The position numbers and the translations under genes are program-made. Source: Candidatus Pantoea persica (lineage in GTDB: Bacteria; Pseudomonadota; Gammaproteobacteria; Enterobacterales; Enterobacteriaceae). From it: 64,000 bases of DNA. Where the stretch lies: positions 301,967-365,966 of the forward strand of contig NZ_SMDS01000016.1 in the NCBI RefSeq assembly GCF_013753875.1, read 5' to 3'. The number at the start of each line of letters is the position of its first letter. Positions within the stretch are counted from its first letter, which is position 1. Under the pieces are notes generated by a model that did not search any database, was not told the origin of the DNA, and saw only the letters and a list, made by a program, of their open reading frames with translations. Shown here piece by piece: positions 9,150 to 19,103 of this stretch.

Positions 9150-10478
9150 GTGAAGGAACGTAGTACTGAGCTGGTTCAGGGTTTTCGCCACACCGTTCCC
9201 TATATCAATGCCCACAGGGACAAAACCTTTGTCATCATGCTGGGCGGCGAAGCCATCGAGCACGAGAATTTTTCCAGCATCGTTAACGATATCGGCCTGC
9301 TGCACAGTCTCGGCATTCGCCTGGTGTTGGTTTACGGCGCGCGGCCGCAGATTGACGCCAGCCTAGCGGAACATCAGCTTGAGCCGGTTTACCACAAGTA
9401 CACGCGCATTACCGACGCGCAGTCGCTGGAGCTGGTGAAGCAGGCTGCGGGCCGTTTGCAGCTCGATATCACGGCGCGCCTCTCGATGAGCCTCAACAAT
9501 ACGCCGCTTCAGGGCGCGCATATCAATGTGGTCAGCGGCAACTTTATTATCGCGCAGCCGCTGGGGGTCGATGACGGCGTCGACTACTGCCACAGCGGGC
9601 GCATTCGTCGCATCGACGAAGAGGCGATCCATCGGCAGCTTGATAACAACGCCATCGTGCTGCTCGGTCCGGTGGCGGTCTCCGTGACCGGCGAGAGCTT
9701 TAATCTGACGTCGGAAGAGGTGGCGACCCAGCTGGCGATTAAGCTGAAGGCGGAAAAAATGATCGGCTTCTGCTCTGAGCAGGGCGTGACCAGCCGCGAC
9801 GGCGCAATTATCTCCGAGTTGTTCGCGAACGACGCCCAGGCGCGCATCGACGAGATGGAGAGCGACGGCGACTATATCTCCGGCACGGTGCGCTTCCTGC
9901 GCGGTGCGGTTAAGGCTTGCCGCAGCGGCGTGCGCCGCAGCCACCTGATCAGCTACCAGGAAGATGGCGCGCTGCTGCAGGAGCTGTTCTCGCGCGACGG
10001 CATCGGCACGCAGATCGTGATGGAGTCGAGCGAGCAGATCCGCCGCGCCACCATCAACGACATCGGCGGCATTCTGGAACTGATTCGCCCGCTGGAGCAG
10101 CAGGGCATTCTGGTTCGCCGCTCACGCGAGCAGCTGGAGATGGAGATCGACAAGTTCACCATTATTATCCGCGACAACCTGACGATCGCCTGCGCCGCGC
10201 TCTACCCCTTTATGGATGAGAAGATCGGTGAAATGGCCTGCGTGGCGGTGCATCCCGACTATCGCAGCTCGTCACGCGGCGAGCTGCTGCTGCAGCGCGT
10301 GGCGCTACAGGCGCGGCAGATGGGGCTGGAGAGACTGTTTGTGCTGACGACGCGCAGCATTCACTGGTTCCAAGAGCGCGGCTTTACGCCGGTGGATATC
10401 GAGTCGCTGCCAGAAAGTAAAAAGCAGATGTACAACTATCAGCGGCGCTCAAAGGTGCTGATGGCAGATCTGACCTGA
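9150..10478 (+). CDS. argA: ArgA N-acetylglutamate synthase
   Basis: ArgA makes N-acetylglutamate from glutamate and acetyl-CoA, the first step of arginine synthesis. I chose the GTG at 9150 ([20 protein letters not shown]), which gives 442 residues (E. coli 443) and has a gagg ribosome site 6 bases upstream; the same frame stays open back to 9084 but that stretch is not conserved. The N-terminal amino-acid-kinase fold ([25 protein letters not shown]) serves arginine feedback. The C-terminal GNAT domain ([27 protein letters not shown]) carries catalysis. No lesion is seen. The preceding ARG boxes indicate ArgR control. Retention fits an organism that still makes, or supplies, arginine. Confidence 0.96.
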   Translation: MKERSTELVQGFRHTVPYINAHRDKTFVIMLGGEAIEHENFSSIVNDIGLLHSLGIRLVLVYGARPQIDASLAEHQLEPVYHKYTRITDAQSLELVKQAAGRLQLDITARLSMSLNNTPLQGAHINVVSGNFIIAQPLGVDDGVDYCHSGRIRRIDEEAIHRQLDNNAIVLLGPVAVSVTGESFNLTSEEVATQLAIKLKAEKMIGFCSEQGVTSRDGAIISELFANDAQARIDEMESDGDYISGTVRFLRGAVKACRSGVRRSHLISYQEDGALLQELFSRDGIGTQIVMESSEQIRRATINDIGGILELIRPLEQQGILVRRSREQLEMEIDKFTIIIRDNLTIACAALYPFMDEKIGEMACVAVHPDYRSSSRGELLLQRVALQARQMGLERLFVLTTRSIHWFQERGFTPVDIESLPESKKQMYNYQRRSKVLMADLT

Positions 10479-10718
10479 GTCAAAGATAACCGCGCAGGCG
10501 CGGGCAGCAGAGGCTGTTCCACAAAGACGCTTAAGGCTTCCCTGCACGCTCGGCCCGCGTGGATATATACCTCATCCCTGAGGTGCGCCCGTATACGGGC
10601 TAGCGCTCTGCGCCGTTTAAAATGCTCCCGGCGTTTATGTCCCTGTCGCGGGACGCTTTGCTCCACTGCCCCTGCAGCCCATGCAGTAACCTACCGAGCG
10701 GTTTGCCGCTAATGCCCA
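10479..10718. other. Intergenic block between argA and recD with several inverted repeats
   Basis: These 240 bases separate two genes that are nearly adjacent in E. coli. I see no coding sequence. There are several hairpin-forming pieces: ctca/tgag at about 10571-10582, a perfect 14-bp palindrome gcccgtatacgggc at 10587-10600, and gtccc/gggac near 10638-10653. None is followed by a clear T tract. It may be a decayed mobile or REP-like element; I do not recognise it. Confidence 0.5.
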
Positions 10719-12560
10719 TTAGCCCGCCAGACTCAGCCTTTCCACCAGTCCGCTGCGCCGCTGGGTTTGCAGCTGCACCGCGCGCTGAAACACCGCGGGT
10801 TCGCTGTAGAGCGTCAGCCGCTTGCGCGCGCGGGTGATGGCGGTATAGACCAGCTCACGCGTCAGCACCGGCGAAAACTGCGCCGGCATCACCAGCGCGG
10901 TATGGTCGAATTCCGATCCCTGCGACTTATGTACCGTCATCGCCCAAGCTGTCTCGTGGGTCGGCAGCCGGCTCGGCTGCACCGCCTTGATCGAGCCGTC
11001 GGGCAGCGGGAAAAAGACCTTCAGCTGATTTCCCGCGTCGCGCAGCGTAATACCGATATCGCCGTTAAACAGCCCGAGCACGCTATCGTTGCGGGTCACC
11101 ATCACCGGCCGTCCCGCATACCAGCGGCTGCCGACGGTCGGGCGCCGGATGCGCTGCAGCTGCACCAGCCGCTGCTCAATGCGCTGATTCAGCCCCTGCA
11201 CGCCAAAGGGTCCGTCGCGCAACGCGCACAGCAGCTGATAGCGGCTAAACGCCTGCAGGATCGCCTCTGCGGGCGCGCGCGACTGCACCAGCTTCAGGAA
11301 AGGGCGATAGCCTTCCGCAACGGCGTCGAGCATCGTCTGGTAGGCTTTGCCGTTCTGCAGCGTCTGAAAATCGATATCCTCAAAGGCGGCGTTAAACACC
11401 GCCTCGACCTCGCGCGCGTCGCCCAAGTTGGCCGCCCGCGCCAGCTGGCCGATGCCGGAGCCGGCGTCGAAGCGATAGCTTTTGCGCAGCAGACAGATGC
11501 TGTCGCGCACGTCTGGCGCGCCTTCGTTGTCGGCGCCGTCGAGCGCGCACTGCGTCAGCGCCACCAGCTGCTGCGCGCGCGCCAGGCTATAGCCCGTTTC
11601 GGCGCAGCGGCAGATGTCGCCCAGCACCGCGCCCGCCTCTACCGACGCCAGCTGATCGCGATCGCCGAGGAAAATCACCCGCGCATGATCGGACAGCGCC
11701 GCGATCAGCTTAGCCATCATCGAGAGATCGACCATCGAGGCCTCATCCACCACCAGCACGTCGAGGTGCAGCCGGTTGGTCGCGTGATAGCGCAGGCGCT
11801 GGGTGTCAGGCTGCGCGCCCAACAGGCGATGCAGCGTGGTAGCCTCGCTGGGGAAGCACGCCCGCTCCTCGTCGCTGACCGACAGCGCCTGCAGCGCCTT
11901 GCCGAGCGACTCGGTCAGGCGCGCCGCCGCTTTGCCGGTCGGCGCCGCCAGCTGAATGCGCAGACTGTTATGGCTCAGGCGAATCATCGCCGCCAGCAGT
12001 TTCGCCACGGTGGTGGTTTTGCCAGTGCCCGGCCCGCCGGAAATCACCGCCGTTTTGCGCGTCAGTGCCACCGCCGTCGCAATTTTCTGCCAGTCGTCCG
12101 GGCTATCGCCGAACAGCGTGCTCAGCACGCGCTGCGCGGCGGCCAGGTCCATCTCGTCCATCTCCGCACGCAGGGTGAAAAAGCGCGCCACCTGCCCTTC
12201 GCTCTGCCATAGGCGATGCAGATAGAGGCGCTCATGATTGAGCACCAGCGGCGTCGCAATGCCGCCGTCGCTCATTGCTGGCCAGCCGGAGAGCGCCGTT
12301 TTCCAGCAGGCAGGCGCGCCGACGGCGCGCCACAGCGCCTGCGCCAGCTCCGGATGCCGTCCGGCGAACAGCCGCTCGGCGTTGAGATGCGCCAGTGGCA
12401 AACAGACATGGCCGTCGCCCGCCTCCGCGCTGACGCAGGCGGCCGCCAGCAGCCAAGCGGGCTGCGAGGCATCAGCCAGCAGCCGCGCGAACTGCAGATC
12501 AAGCGGCCGCAGCAGACGTTTCTCTACCGCCTGGTCGAGCAATGACATAATCTCCGTCAT
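10719..12560 (-). CDS. recD: RecD, exonuclease V alpha subunit
   Basis: A 613-residue SF1B 5'-3' helicase subunit of RecBCD (E. coli 608). Walker A GGPGTGKTTTVAKLL lies at about residue 175. Walker B-like VLVVDEASMVDLSM, GDRDQLASVEAGAVLGD and the late helicase motifs MTVHKSQGSEF and VYTAITRARKRL follow in order. The start overlaps the recB stop by 4 bases, showing translational coupling. RecD is the fast motor of the complex and is regulated at Chi. No disruption is seen. Confidence 0.96.
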   Translation of the reverse strand: MTEIMSLLDQAVEKRLLRPLDLQFARLLADASQPAWLLAAACVSAEAGDGHVCLPLAHLNAERLFAGRHPELAQALWRAVGAPACWKTALSGWPAMSDGGIATPLVLNHERLYLHRLWQSEGQVARFFTLRAEMDEMDLAAAQRVLSTLFGDSPDDWQKIATAVALTRKTAVISGGPGTGKTTTVAKLLAAMIRLSHNSLRIQLAAPTGKAAARLTESLGKALQALSVSDEERACFPSEATTLHRLLGAQPDTQRLRYHATNRLHLDVLVVDEASMVDLSMMAKLIAALSDHARVIFLGDRDQLASVEAGAVLGDICRCAETGYSLARAQQLVALTQCALDGADNEGAPDVRDSICLLRKSYRFDAGSGIGQLARAANLGDAREVEAVFNAAFEDIDFQTLQNGKAYQTMLDAVAEGYRPFLKLVQSRAPAEAILQAFSRYQLLCALRDGPFGVQGLNQRIEQRLVQLQRIRRPTVGSRWYAGRPVMVTRNDSVLGLFNGDIGITLRDAGNQLKVFFPLPDGSIKAVQPSRLPTHETAWAMTVHKSQGSEFDHTALVMPAQFSPVLTRELVYTAITRARKRLTLYSEPAVFQRAVQLQTQRRSGLVERLSLAG

Positions 12561-15500
12561 ACTCCCTCCTCTCCTGAGCGACGAAACAGCGCGTCCAGCC
12601 CGGCGACAAACGCCGCCGGCGGCCGCGCGGTGAAAATGCCGTTTTCCGGCGAGCTGCCGTCGACGCCGCGCAGGAACAGATAAAACACGCCGCCAAAATG
12701 GCGCTGATAATCGTAGCCGGGCAGGCGATGCTGCAAATAGCGATGCAGCGCCAGGGTATAGAGCTGGTATTGCAGGTCGTAGCGGTGATCCACCATCGCC
12801 TGCGCCATCGCCTCCGGAGTATAGGCTGCTTCGCTGTCGCCGAGCCAGTTAGATTTGTAATCCAGCAGATAATATTGGCCGTTCCAGCGAAACACCAGAT
12901 CGATAAAGCCCTTTAGCATGCCCCGCACCTGCTGAAACTCCAGCCGCGGCGCGCGCGCCGACAGCGCGTCGTGCTGGCGTATCAGCGCGTCCAGATCGAC
13001 GGCGCTGAGAGGGCGCTCCAGCGGCAGATAGAAGGCCATCTCCACCAGCCGGTTGCCGTTCTGCAGCGCGCCCAGCGCCAGGCCGTCGCGGTTAAGCGGC
13101 GTATGCAGCACGCGCGCGATCCACGCCTCCAGCACCGGCAGCCAGTGCGGCGGATAGCAGTTCTGCTCCAACTGGGTTTCCAGCAGCGCGCGATCCGGCG
13201 GCCGGGTGAAATCGATCGATTCAAACAGGCCGTGCAAAAAGGTGCCCGGCGCCGCGCCGCGCGGAAAATGGTGCGGCGTCAGCACACTCTCCGCCTCGCC
13301 GCCCTCTTCTCCCGCCGCATCGATATCAAACGTGGGCATCGCCTCCAGCAGCGGCGAGCTGTTGTGCTGCTGCAGGCCGGAGTAGCTAGTGACGCGCCAG
13401 AAGTCGCGCAGATCGCGCGAGACGTGGCGGCTGCTGAGCGCATCGTCGGGCGGCGTCTGCTCGCGCCAGTTTTCGCCCGGAATCAGCGCCTCTTCCATCA
13501 CCTCGGTGTCCCCATCAGCCAGCGCCGCCAGACCGGCGCGCAGCCGCGCGGCGTCGCCGCTCTCGCCCTGCTGCACCAGATAGCCCAGCGCGCTCTTGTG
13601 CAGGTCGCTGTCGCCCTCTTTTTTGCGTGCGCCTTTAAACAGCGGCGCGATGCCGACGCTGCAGTGAAATACCGAACGCGTCAGGGCGACGTAGAGCAGG
13701 CGCAGATCTTCCGCCAGGCGCTCCTGCTCGGCCAGCGCCATGCTCTGTTCATCTTCCTGCACGTCGAGCAGCGTGGCGAAGCTTTCGCGGTCATGGTAGA
13801 GCGCGCTGGCCGCCTCGCGGAAGCCGGCGGCGAAAGGCAGCCACACCAGCGGATACTGCAGGCCTTTCGATTTGTGGATGGTGACGATCTGCACCAGATG
13901 GCGGTCGCTCTCCAGCCGCAGCTGCTGATCGGCCGACTGGCTGTTGGGCCTGGCGATCTGCTGAGCGAGGTAACGCACCAGCGCGTGCGGGCTGTCGAGC
14001 TGCGTCGACGCCTCCTGCAGCAGTTCGCCGAGATGCATCAGGTCTGTCAGCCGCCGTTCGCCGTTCTCCGACGCCAGCATGTTTTCCGCCAGCTGGCGCT
14101 GGTTCATCACGTCTCGCAGCATCGGCAGCACGCCGTGCTGATGCCACAGCTGCTGCCAGGCGACGAACTGCTCCACCAGCTCATCCCACTCGCGCTCGTT
14201 CTGACTCAGCGTATCGAGCGCGGCGGCGTCGATGGCGAAAATCGAGGTGGCCAGCGCGCTGCGCAGCAGACGCTCCTGCTCCGGCGCCTGCACCGCCTGC
14301 AGCAGCCACAGCAGCTCGCGCGCTTCGGGCGTGGTATAGACGCTGTCGCGGTTGGAGAGATAGACCGACGGAATTGACAGGCCGTTCAGGGCGTCGCGGA
14401 TCAGGCCCGCCTCGTTGCGGCTGCGCACCAGCACGGTGATGTCGGAGGCCTGCACCGGACGCAGGCTCTCGCCCTTGCCGAGCAGCGCGCGCCCCTGCTG
14501 ACCGGCCACCAGCCAGCGGCTGATGTCGGCGGCGCACTGCTGCGCCATAAACTGCTGGTAGTCGCTGACGCCAACGCCGTCGCCGGGCTGTAGCCAGAAG
14601 CTCAGCGCCGGCTGCGGCTGCCCCTCCTTCAGCAGCGTCAGCTGCTGGTTTGGTTCGGCAGGGCTGACCAGCAAAAACGGAATGGCCGAAAAGAGAAACG
14701 GCGACGCCATGCGCGCGAAAAGCCGGTTGACGCTCTGCACCATGCCGGGCGACGAGCGCCAGTTGGTGTCGAGCGTGTAGTGCGTGCTGATTTCTCCGCG
14801 TGCGCGCAGATAGGTGAAGATATCCGCGCCGCGGAAGGCGTAGATCGCCTGCTTGGGATCGCCAATCAGCAGCAGCGCCAGCTCGGGCTGGTTAAGGTAG
14901 AGCGTGCGGAAAATGCGGTACTGCTGCGGATCGGTATCCTGAAACTCATCGATCAGCGCCACTGGAAACCGGCTGCGGATGGTGTCAGCCAGCAGCGCGC
15001 CGCCCGGCTGCTGCAGCGCTTCGTCGAGGCGGCTCAGCAAATCGTCGAAGCCGAGCAGCGCGCGCAGGCGCTTCTCTTTGCGCACTGCATCGCGCACTTC
15101 CACCAGCGCGCGGGCGATCACCAGGTCGCGCAGCGACAGCGGCTCGGCAAGAAAGGCTTCTACCGCCTCGAACAGCGGATGGCGCGGCGGCTCTCCCTTT
15201 TTGGTTTTCTCCAGCAGCGCGCGCTGGGCGAAACGCTCCAGCTCTTTGGGAAATAGATAGTCGGTGGTTTCGCTGTTGGCCCACTGCGTCACCTTCGCCA
15301 CCCAGAGCGGCAGATACTTGCTGCTGTAGCTGCGCTTGTCGACGCCGGACTGGCTGACGATGCCTTCTACTTCATCGCTGACCGCCTTCCACTGCTGCTT
15401 GAGCGCCCTGATGCGCGCTAGGTTCGCCGCGTGGCGCGTCGCCAGGGTTTCGTCGTCGGCCGGCGGACGCTTCAGCCTAGGGGACTCACCCTGCAGCCAA

Positions 15501-16093
15501 GGCCGCAGCGTGATCAGCAGGCTCTCCGGGCCGTTCCATTCGGCGATAATGGCACGCGCTACCTCCAGCGTCAGCGGGTAGCAGTGGCGCCGCCAGAAGT
15601 CCGCCGCCGCCTGTTTGAACAGCGCCGCCTCATCCTCTATCAGCTCCTGCTCGAATAGCATGCCCGACTCAAAGGCGTTGAGGTTCAGCATGCGCTGGCA
15701 GAAGCCGTGAATGGTGAAGATCGCCGCCTCGTCCATCTGCCGCTCCGCCGCCAACAGCAGCGACGCGGCCTGCGGGAGGTCGTCAATCTGCGCCAGCAGC
15801 TGCGCCAGCATGGGACTGCCGCTGACGCCGCGCACGCAGGCCAGCCGCAGCTCGTGAATATTCTCGCGGATGCGTCCGCGCAGTTCGGCAGTGGCGGCCT
15901 CGGTAAAGGTCACCACCAGAATTTCCTCAACCGACAGCGGACGGCTGTACGCCTTGTCGCCGCCCAGCCCCAACAGCAGGCGCAGATAGAGCACGCCGAT
16001 GGTAAAGGTTTTGCCGGTTCCCGCTGACGCCTCGATTAGACGCTCGCCGCGTAGCGGCAGCGTCAGAGGATTCAGCGACTCAGGGTAACTCAT
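12557..16093 (-). CDS. recB: RecB, exonuclease V beta subunit
   Basis: A 1178-residue protein (E. coli 1180). N-terminal SF1A helicase: Walker A IEASAGTGKTFTIGVLYLRL near residue 25, Walker B region VALIDEFQDTDPQQYRIF, GDPKQAIYAFRGADIF, and later TIHKSKGLQYPLVW. The C-terminal nuclease domain keeps its catalytic motif in YYLLDYKSNWLG. RecB unwinds 3'-5', cuts DNA and loads RecA after Chi. Coupled to ptrA upstream and recD downstream by 4-base overlaps. Over 3.5 kb with no frameshift or stop stands in sharp contrast to the neighbours and shows selection for double-strand break repair. Confidence 0.97.
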   Translation of the reverse strand: MSYPESLNPLTLPLRGERLIEASAGTGKTFTIGVLYLRLLLGLGGDKAYSRPLSVEEILVVTFTEAATAELRGRIRENIHELRLACVRGVSGSPMLAQLLAQIDDLPQAASLLLAAERQMDEAAIFTIHGFCQRMLNLNAFESGMLFEQELIEDEAALFKQAAADFWRRHCYPLTLEVARAIIAEWNGPESLLITLRPWLQGESPRLKRPPADDETLATRHAANLARIRALKQQWKAVSDEVEGIVSQSGVDKRSYSSKYLPLWVAKVTQWANSETTDYLFPKELERFAQRALLEKTKKGEPPRHPLFEAVEAFLAEPLSLRDLVIARALVEVRDAVRKEKRLRALLGFDDLLSRLDEALQQPGGALLADTIRSRFPVALIDEFQDTDPQQYRIFRTLYLNQPELALLLIGDPKQAIYAFRGADIFTYLRARGEISTHYTLDTNWRSSPGMVQSVNRLFARMASPFLFSAIPFLLVSPAEPNQQLTLLKEGQPQPALSFWLQPGDGVGVSDYQQFMAQQCAADISRWLVAGQQGRALLGKGESLRPVQASDITVLVRSRNEAGLIRDALNGLSIPSVYLSNRDSVYTTPEARELLWLLQAVQAPEQERLLRSALATSIFAIDAAALDTLSQNEREWDELVEQFVAWQQLWHQHGVLPMLRDVMNQRQLAENMLASENGERRLTDLMHLGELLQEASTQLDSPHALVRYLAQQIARPNSQSADQQLRLESDRHLVQIVTIHKSKGLQYPLVWLPFAAGFREAASALYHDRESFATLLDVQEDEQSMALAEQERLAEDLRLLYVALTRSVFHCSVGIAPLFKGARKKEGDSDLHKSALGYLVQQGESGDAARLRAGLAALADGDTEVMEEALIPGENWREQTPPDDALSSRHVSRDLRDFWRVTSYSGLQQHNSSPLLEAMPTFDIDAAGEEGGEAESVLTPHHFPRGAAPGTFLHGLFESIDFTRPPDRALLETQLEQNCYPPHWLPVLEAWIARVLHTPLNRDGLALGALQNGNRLVEMAFYLPLERPLSAVDLDALIRQHDALSARAPRLEFQQVRGMLKGFIDLVFRWNGQYYLLDYKSNWLGDSEAAYTPEAMAQAMVDHRYDLQYQLYTLALHRYLQHRLPGYDYQRHFGGVFYLFLRGVDGSSPENGIFTARPPAAFVAGLDALFRRSGEEGV

Positions 16094-18981
16094 TGTGTCC
16101 CACTCTTAACCGGTAGCGACTGCTGCAGTTTCGCCACCTCATTCCAGGTTTTCCAGCCGGGCAGCGACGCAAAGGCTATTTTTTCCGCGCCGTTGCCCGC
16201 AATCTGCGAGGTCATCGCCATGCCCGCTTTTTGCATTACCGCTTTGTGGAAAAAATCCGCCAGCGCGCCCGGCGTCAGCTGCTCAATTTGCGCGATCACC
16301 TTTTCGCCCATATCGAAGGCGTAGTTCTGGCGGTCGAAGTCGCGGCTGTAGTGCAACGCCTCTTCATCCAGCGTCTGCGGAGGCTGCCTGAGCTGGTTAA
16401 TCATCGCCTGCTGATACTGGGCGAAATCGCTTTTCGGCATGGCGCGCAGCCGCTTCTCCGCCTGCGGATAGAAGGCCTGATAGCGCTGCAGCAGGTAGTC
16501 GGGCTGCTTGCTGTTGCTCTGCAGCAGGAAGCCGATGCCCCACTGACGGCCAATCGGCATCTGGAACGCGAAAACCGCATAGCCCAGCTGCTCTTCGGTG
16601 CGCAGCTGGTTGTAGAACCAGGGATGCACGATCTGGCTCAGCAGCGAGCTGCTCGCCATGCTCTGATATTCGCCGTAGCCGAGCGGCACATAGAGCGTCG
16701 CCAGCGCCGAATCGGTGCTGCTGCCCACCTTCTGCAGGTTAGCCTTTACCGGCTGCGCGAACGAAACGTAGTCATTGCGCCAGAGACGGGTGCCCTGGGT
16801 CTGCATCTGCTGCTTCAGCTCGCGGCCCAGCTGCGTCACGCTGTCGGCGCTGAGATTCCCCACTGCCAGCAGTTCAGGCGTCGCATGATGGATCAGATTG
16901 TCGCGATATGCCACCACCTCGTCGAGGGTAATGGTTTTCACCAGCGCGCGCCGCGTTTCACGCTGCGTATAGGGCAGCTGCGACAACATCTGCATCGGCT
17001 GGATCGCCAGTTCGAACGCCTTGCCCTTGTCCGCCGCGTCGAGCCGATCCAGATACCAGGATTTCGCCTGCTCCAGCTGCTGCGCGCTCGGCTGGAAGGT
17101 AGCGTAGCCCTCCACCAGCTTTTTCAGCAGCGTCGGCAGCCGCTGGGTAAAGCCGCTGGCGCTGAACACCAGGCCGTCGTTTTCGCTGGTGGATAAGCTG
17201 ATACCGCCTACCGACGCCTGCGAGTTCAGCTCATCCAGCGCCAGGCTGGAGAGGTAGTCGTTGAGGCCAAATCGCACCTGCTGCCGCGCGTCGCTAATGG
17301 TGTGCTGGTTACGCAGCGCCAGCATGATAGAGGCCTTCGGCTCGCTGGCGTAGTAGCGGCTGGGCATCCAGTAGATCGGCATGCCGACATCGTTCGCCAG
17401 GGAAACCGGGTGCGTATAGGTTTTGCCGTCGGCGGGGATCAGGGTGAAATCGTCCGGAATATAGGGATTCAGCGTCGGCATCGAGAGCTGAATCTGCCCG
17501 GCGCGCTGCTGCCAGTCGGCAAAGGTCTCGGCGCTGATGCGGTCGACCTGATAGGGCGCGTTAACAAAGTAGGCCTCTTTGTTATGCGGCTCCTGCGGGC
17601 TGATATACCAGATGCGCGCGCGCTGCGGCGTCATCTCATCCAGACGCGCCTTGATGGCAGCGGCGTCATACTCATCTGCCAGATAGGGAGCATCCAGCGT
17701 ATGCGCCACCGGCACGCGCAGCATGGTGTCCGCTAGCCACTCGATATAGTCCATATCGCGCGTGAAGGAGGGATAACGGAAATCGAGCGCCAGCACGCGG
17801 GAGACTTCGTCGAAGTAGCGTTTGTCGATGCCCTGCTCGCGCAGCATGGCGATATAGCTGAAAATCGCTGCCACCACTTCGTCGCGCTGCGCCAGCCCTT
17901 TGTCGGTGAGCGAGGCGGTAATGACGAAGACGCCACTGCTGCGCTCGCTCATCGCATCGGCGCCAGCGTTGACGCCGTCGGCCAGCCCGCGTTTTTGCAG
18001 CCAGTCCGCCAGGGTGTTTTTACTGCGGTTGCCGATCAGGTAGCCGATCAGCGTATCGGTTTTGCTGCGGAAGCGGTCGCTGTTATTGGCGATGAGGAAC
18101 TCGATCTTCAGCTGCTTGCGCGGCTGCGCCGGCACGTAGTGGATCACAATCCCCTGCTGCACCTCGGTCACCACCGGCGCGTCGATAGCGGGCACCGTCG
18201 CGTGGTGGTTGGCGATGCGGCCAAAGGTGTTAGCGGCAATTTGCGCCATCTTCGGCAGCGGCTTGTTGCTGTAAATCACCGCCTTCATCAGGTTGGCAGA
18301 GTAGTGGGTATGGTAGAAGGTCGCCAGCGCCTCCAACAGCTTGCTGTTCGGCTTGTCTTTCAGTGTCTCGAGATTGCCGCCCGAAAAGCGCGCGCCGGGA
18401 TGCGCCGGATTCAGCGTCTCTGCGCCGACCTGCGCTATGCGCAGCCCGTCGCGCGAGCGCGCCATCGTCAGCTCGGCGTTAACGGCGTTGCGTTCGCGAA
18501 CGGTGTTGACCGGATCGAGCAGCGGCGCGGCGATGGCGTCCGCCATGCGATCTACCGCCAGCTCCAGCGCACTGTTTTCCACCTCAAGGTAGAAAGCGGT
18601 GCGGTAGGAGGCAGTGCTGGCGTTATGGCTGCCGCCATGCTTTTTCAGAAACTCGGCCAGATTGTCCGGCTGCGGGTAACGCTGCGATCCCATCAGCACC
18701 ATGTGCTCAAGAAAGTGCGCCAGGCCGAGCTGCGAATCGGGATCGTCCAGCGAGCCGATCGGCAAGGTCAGCGCCGCCAGCGACTTTGGCGCCTGCTGGT
18801 CGGAGACCAGCAGCACGGTCATGTCATTGGCCAGCTTAATCGCCTTGTAGTGACACGGATCTTTTTCGCTTTTGCGAATGGTTTCATTGACCGGCTCCCA
18901 GCCCGTCGCCACCTGCGCCAGCGAGGCGCAGGTGGCCAGGCTCAGCATCAGCGCCGCTATCCAGCGAGCGTATCTACGCAT
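16090..18981 (-). CDS. ptrA: PtrA (protease III / pitrilysin)
   Basis: A 963-residue periplasmic zinc metalloprotease of the insulinase family (E. coli 962). It has a Sec signal peptide (MRRYARWIAALMLSLATCAS) and the inverted zinc motif HFLEH in GLAHFLEHMVLMGSQRYP near residue 90, with the downstream Glu in the ERNAVNAELTM segment. It degrades small peptides in the periplasm. It sits in its standard place between recC and recB and is intact. It has no known link to recombination, so its survival may partly reflect its position inside the rec operon. Confidence 0.96.
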   Translation of the reverse strand: MRRYARWIAALMLSLATCASLAQVATGWEPVNETIRKSEKDPCHYKAIKLANDMTVLLVSDQQAPKSLAALTLPIGSLDDPDSQLGLAHFLEHMVLMGSQRYPQPDNLAEFLKKHGGSHNASTASYRTAFYLEVENSALELAVDRMADAIAAPLLDPVNTVRERNAVNAELTMARSRDGLRIAQVGAETLNPAHPGARFSGGNLETLKDKPNSKLLEALATFYHTHYSANLMKAVIYSNKPLPKMAQIAANTFGRIANHHATVPAIDAPVVTEVQQGIVIHYVPAQPRKQLKIEFLIANNSDRFRSKTDTLIGYLIGNRSKNTLADWLQKRGLADGVNAGADAMSERSSGVFVITASLTDKGLAQRDEVVAAIFSYIAMLREQGIDKRYFDEVSRVLALDFRYPSFTRDMDYIEWLADTMLRVPVAHTLDAPYLADEYDAAAIKARLDEMTPQRARIWYISPQEPHNKEAYFVNAPYQVDRISAETFADWQQRAGQIQLSMPTLNPYIPDDFTLIPADGKTYTHPVSLANDVGMPIYWMPSRYYASEPKASIMLALRNQHTISDARQQVRFGLNDYLSSLALDELNSQASVGGISLSTSENDGLVFSASGFTQRLPTLLKKLVEGYATFQPSAQQLEQAKSWYLDRLDAADKGKAFELAIQPMQMLSQLPYTQRETRRALVKTITLDEVVAYRDNLIHHATPELLAVGNLSADSVTQLGRELKQQMQTQGTRLWRNDYVSFAQPVKANLQKVGSSTDSALATLYVPLGYGEYQSMASSSLLSQIVHPWFYNQLRTEEQLGYAVFAFQMPIGRQWGIGFLLQSNSKQPDYLLQRYQAFYPQAEKRLRAMPKSDFAQYQQAMINQLRQPPQTLDEEALHYSRDFDRQNYAFDMGEKVIAQIEQLTPGALADFFHKAVMQKAGMAMTSQIAGNGAEKIAFASLPGWKTWNEVAKLQQSLPVKSGTQ

Positions 18982-19103
18982 GTAAACCCCTCTGTTTTTG
19001 TTACCCTTGAAACTGCGCTGCCAAGCAGGCGCAGCCGGAAATGGTGTAAACTGACGTTACCTTGTTATCTGCGTCGACGTGTCAGATGCCGTCGAATCGC
19101 TTG

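Noticed and set aside
10767..12212. Long plus-strand open frames opposite recD, recB, ptrA and recC
   Set aside because: They are rich in Arg, His and Gln and show no family motifs. They are antisense shadows of GC-rich genes that carry full domain sets.
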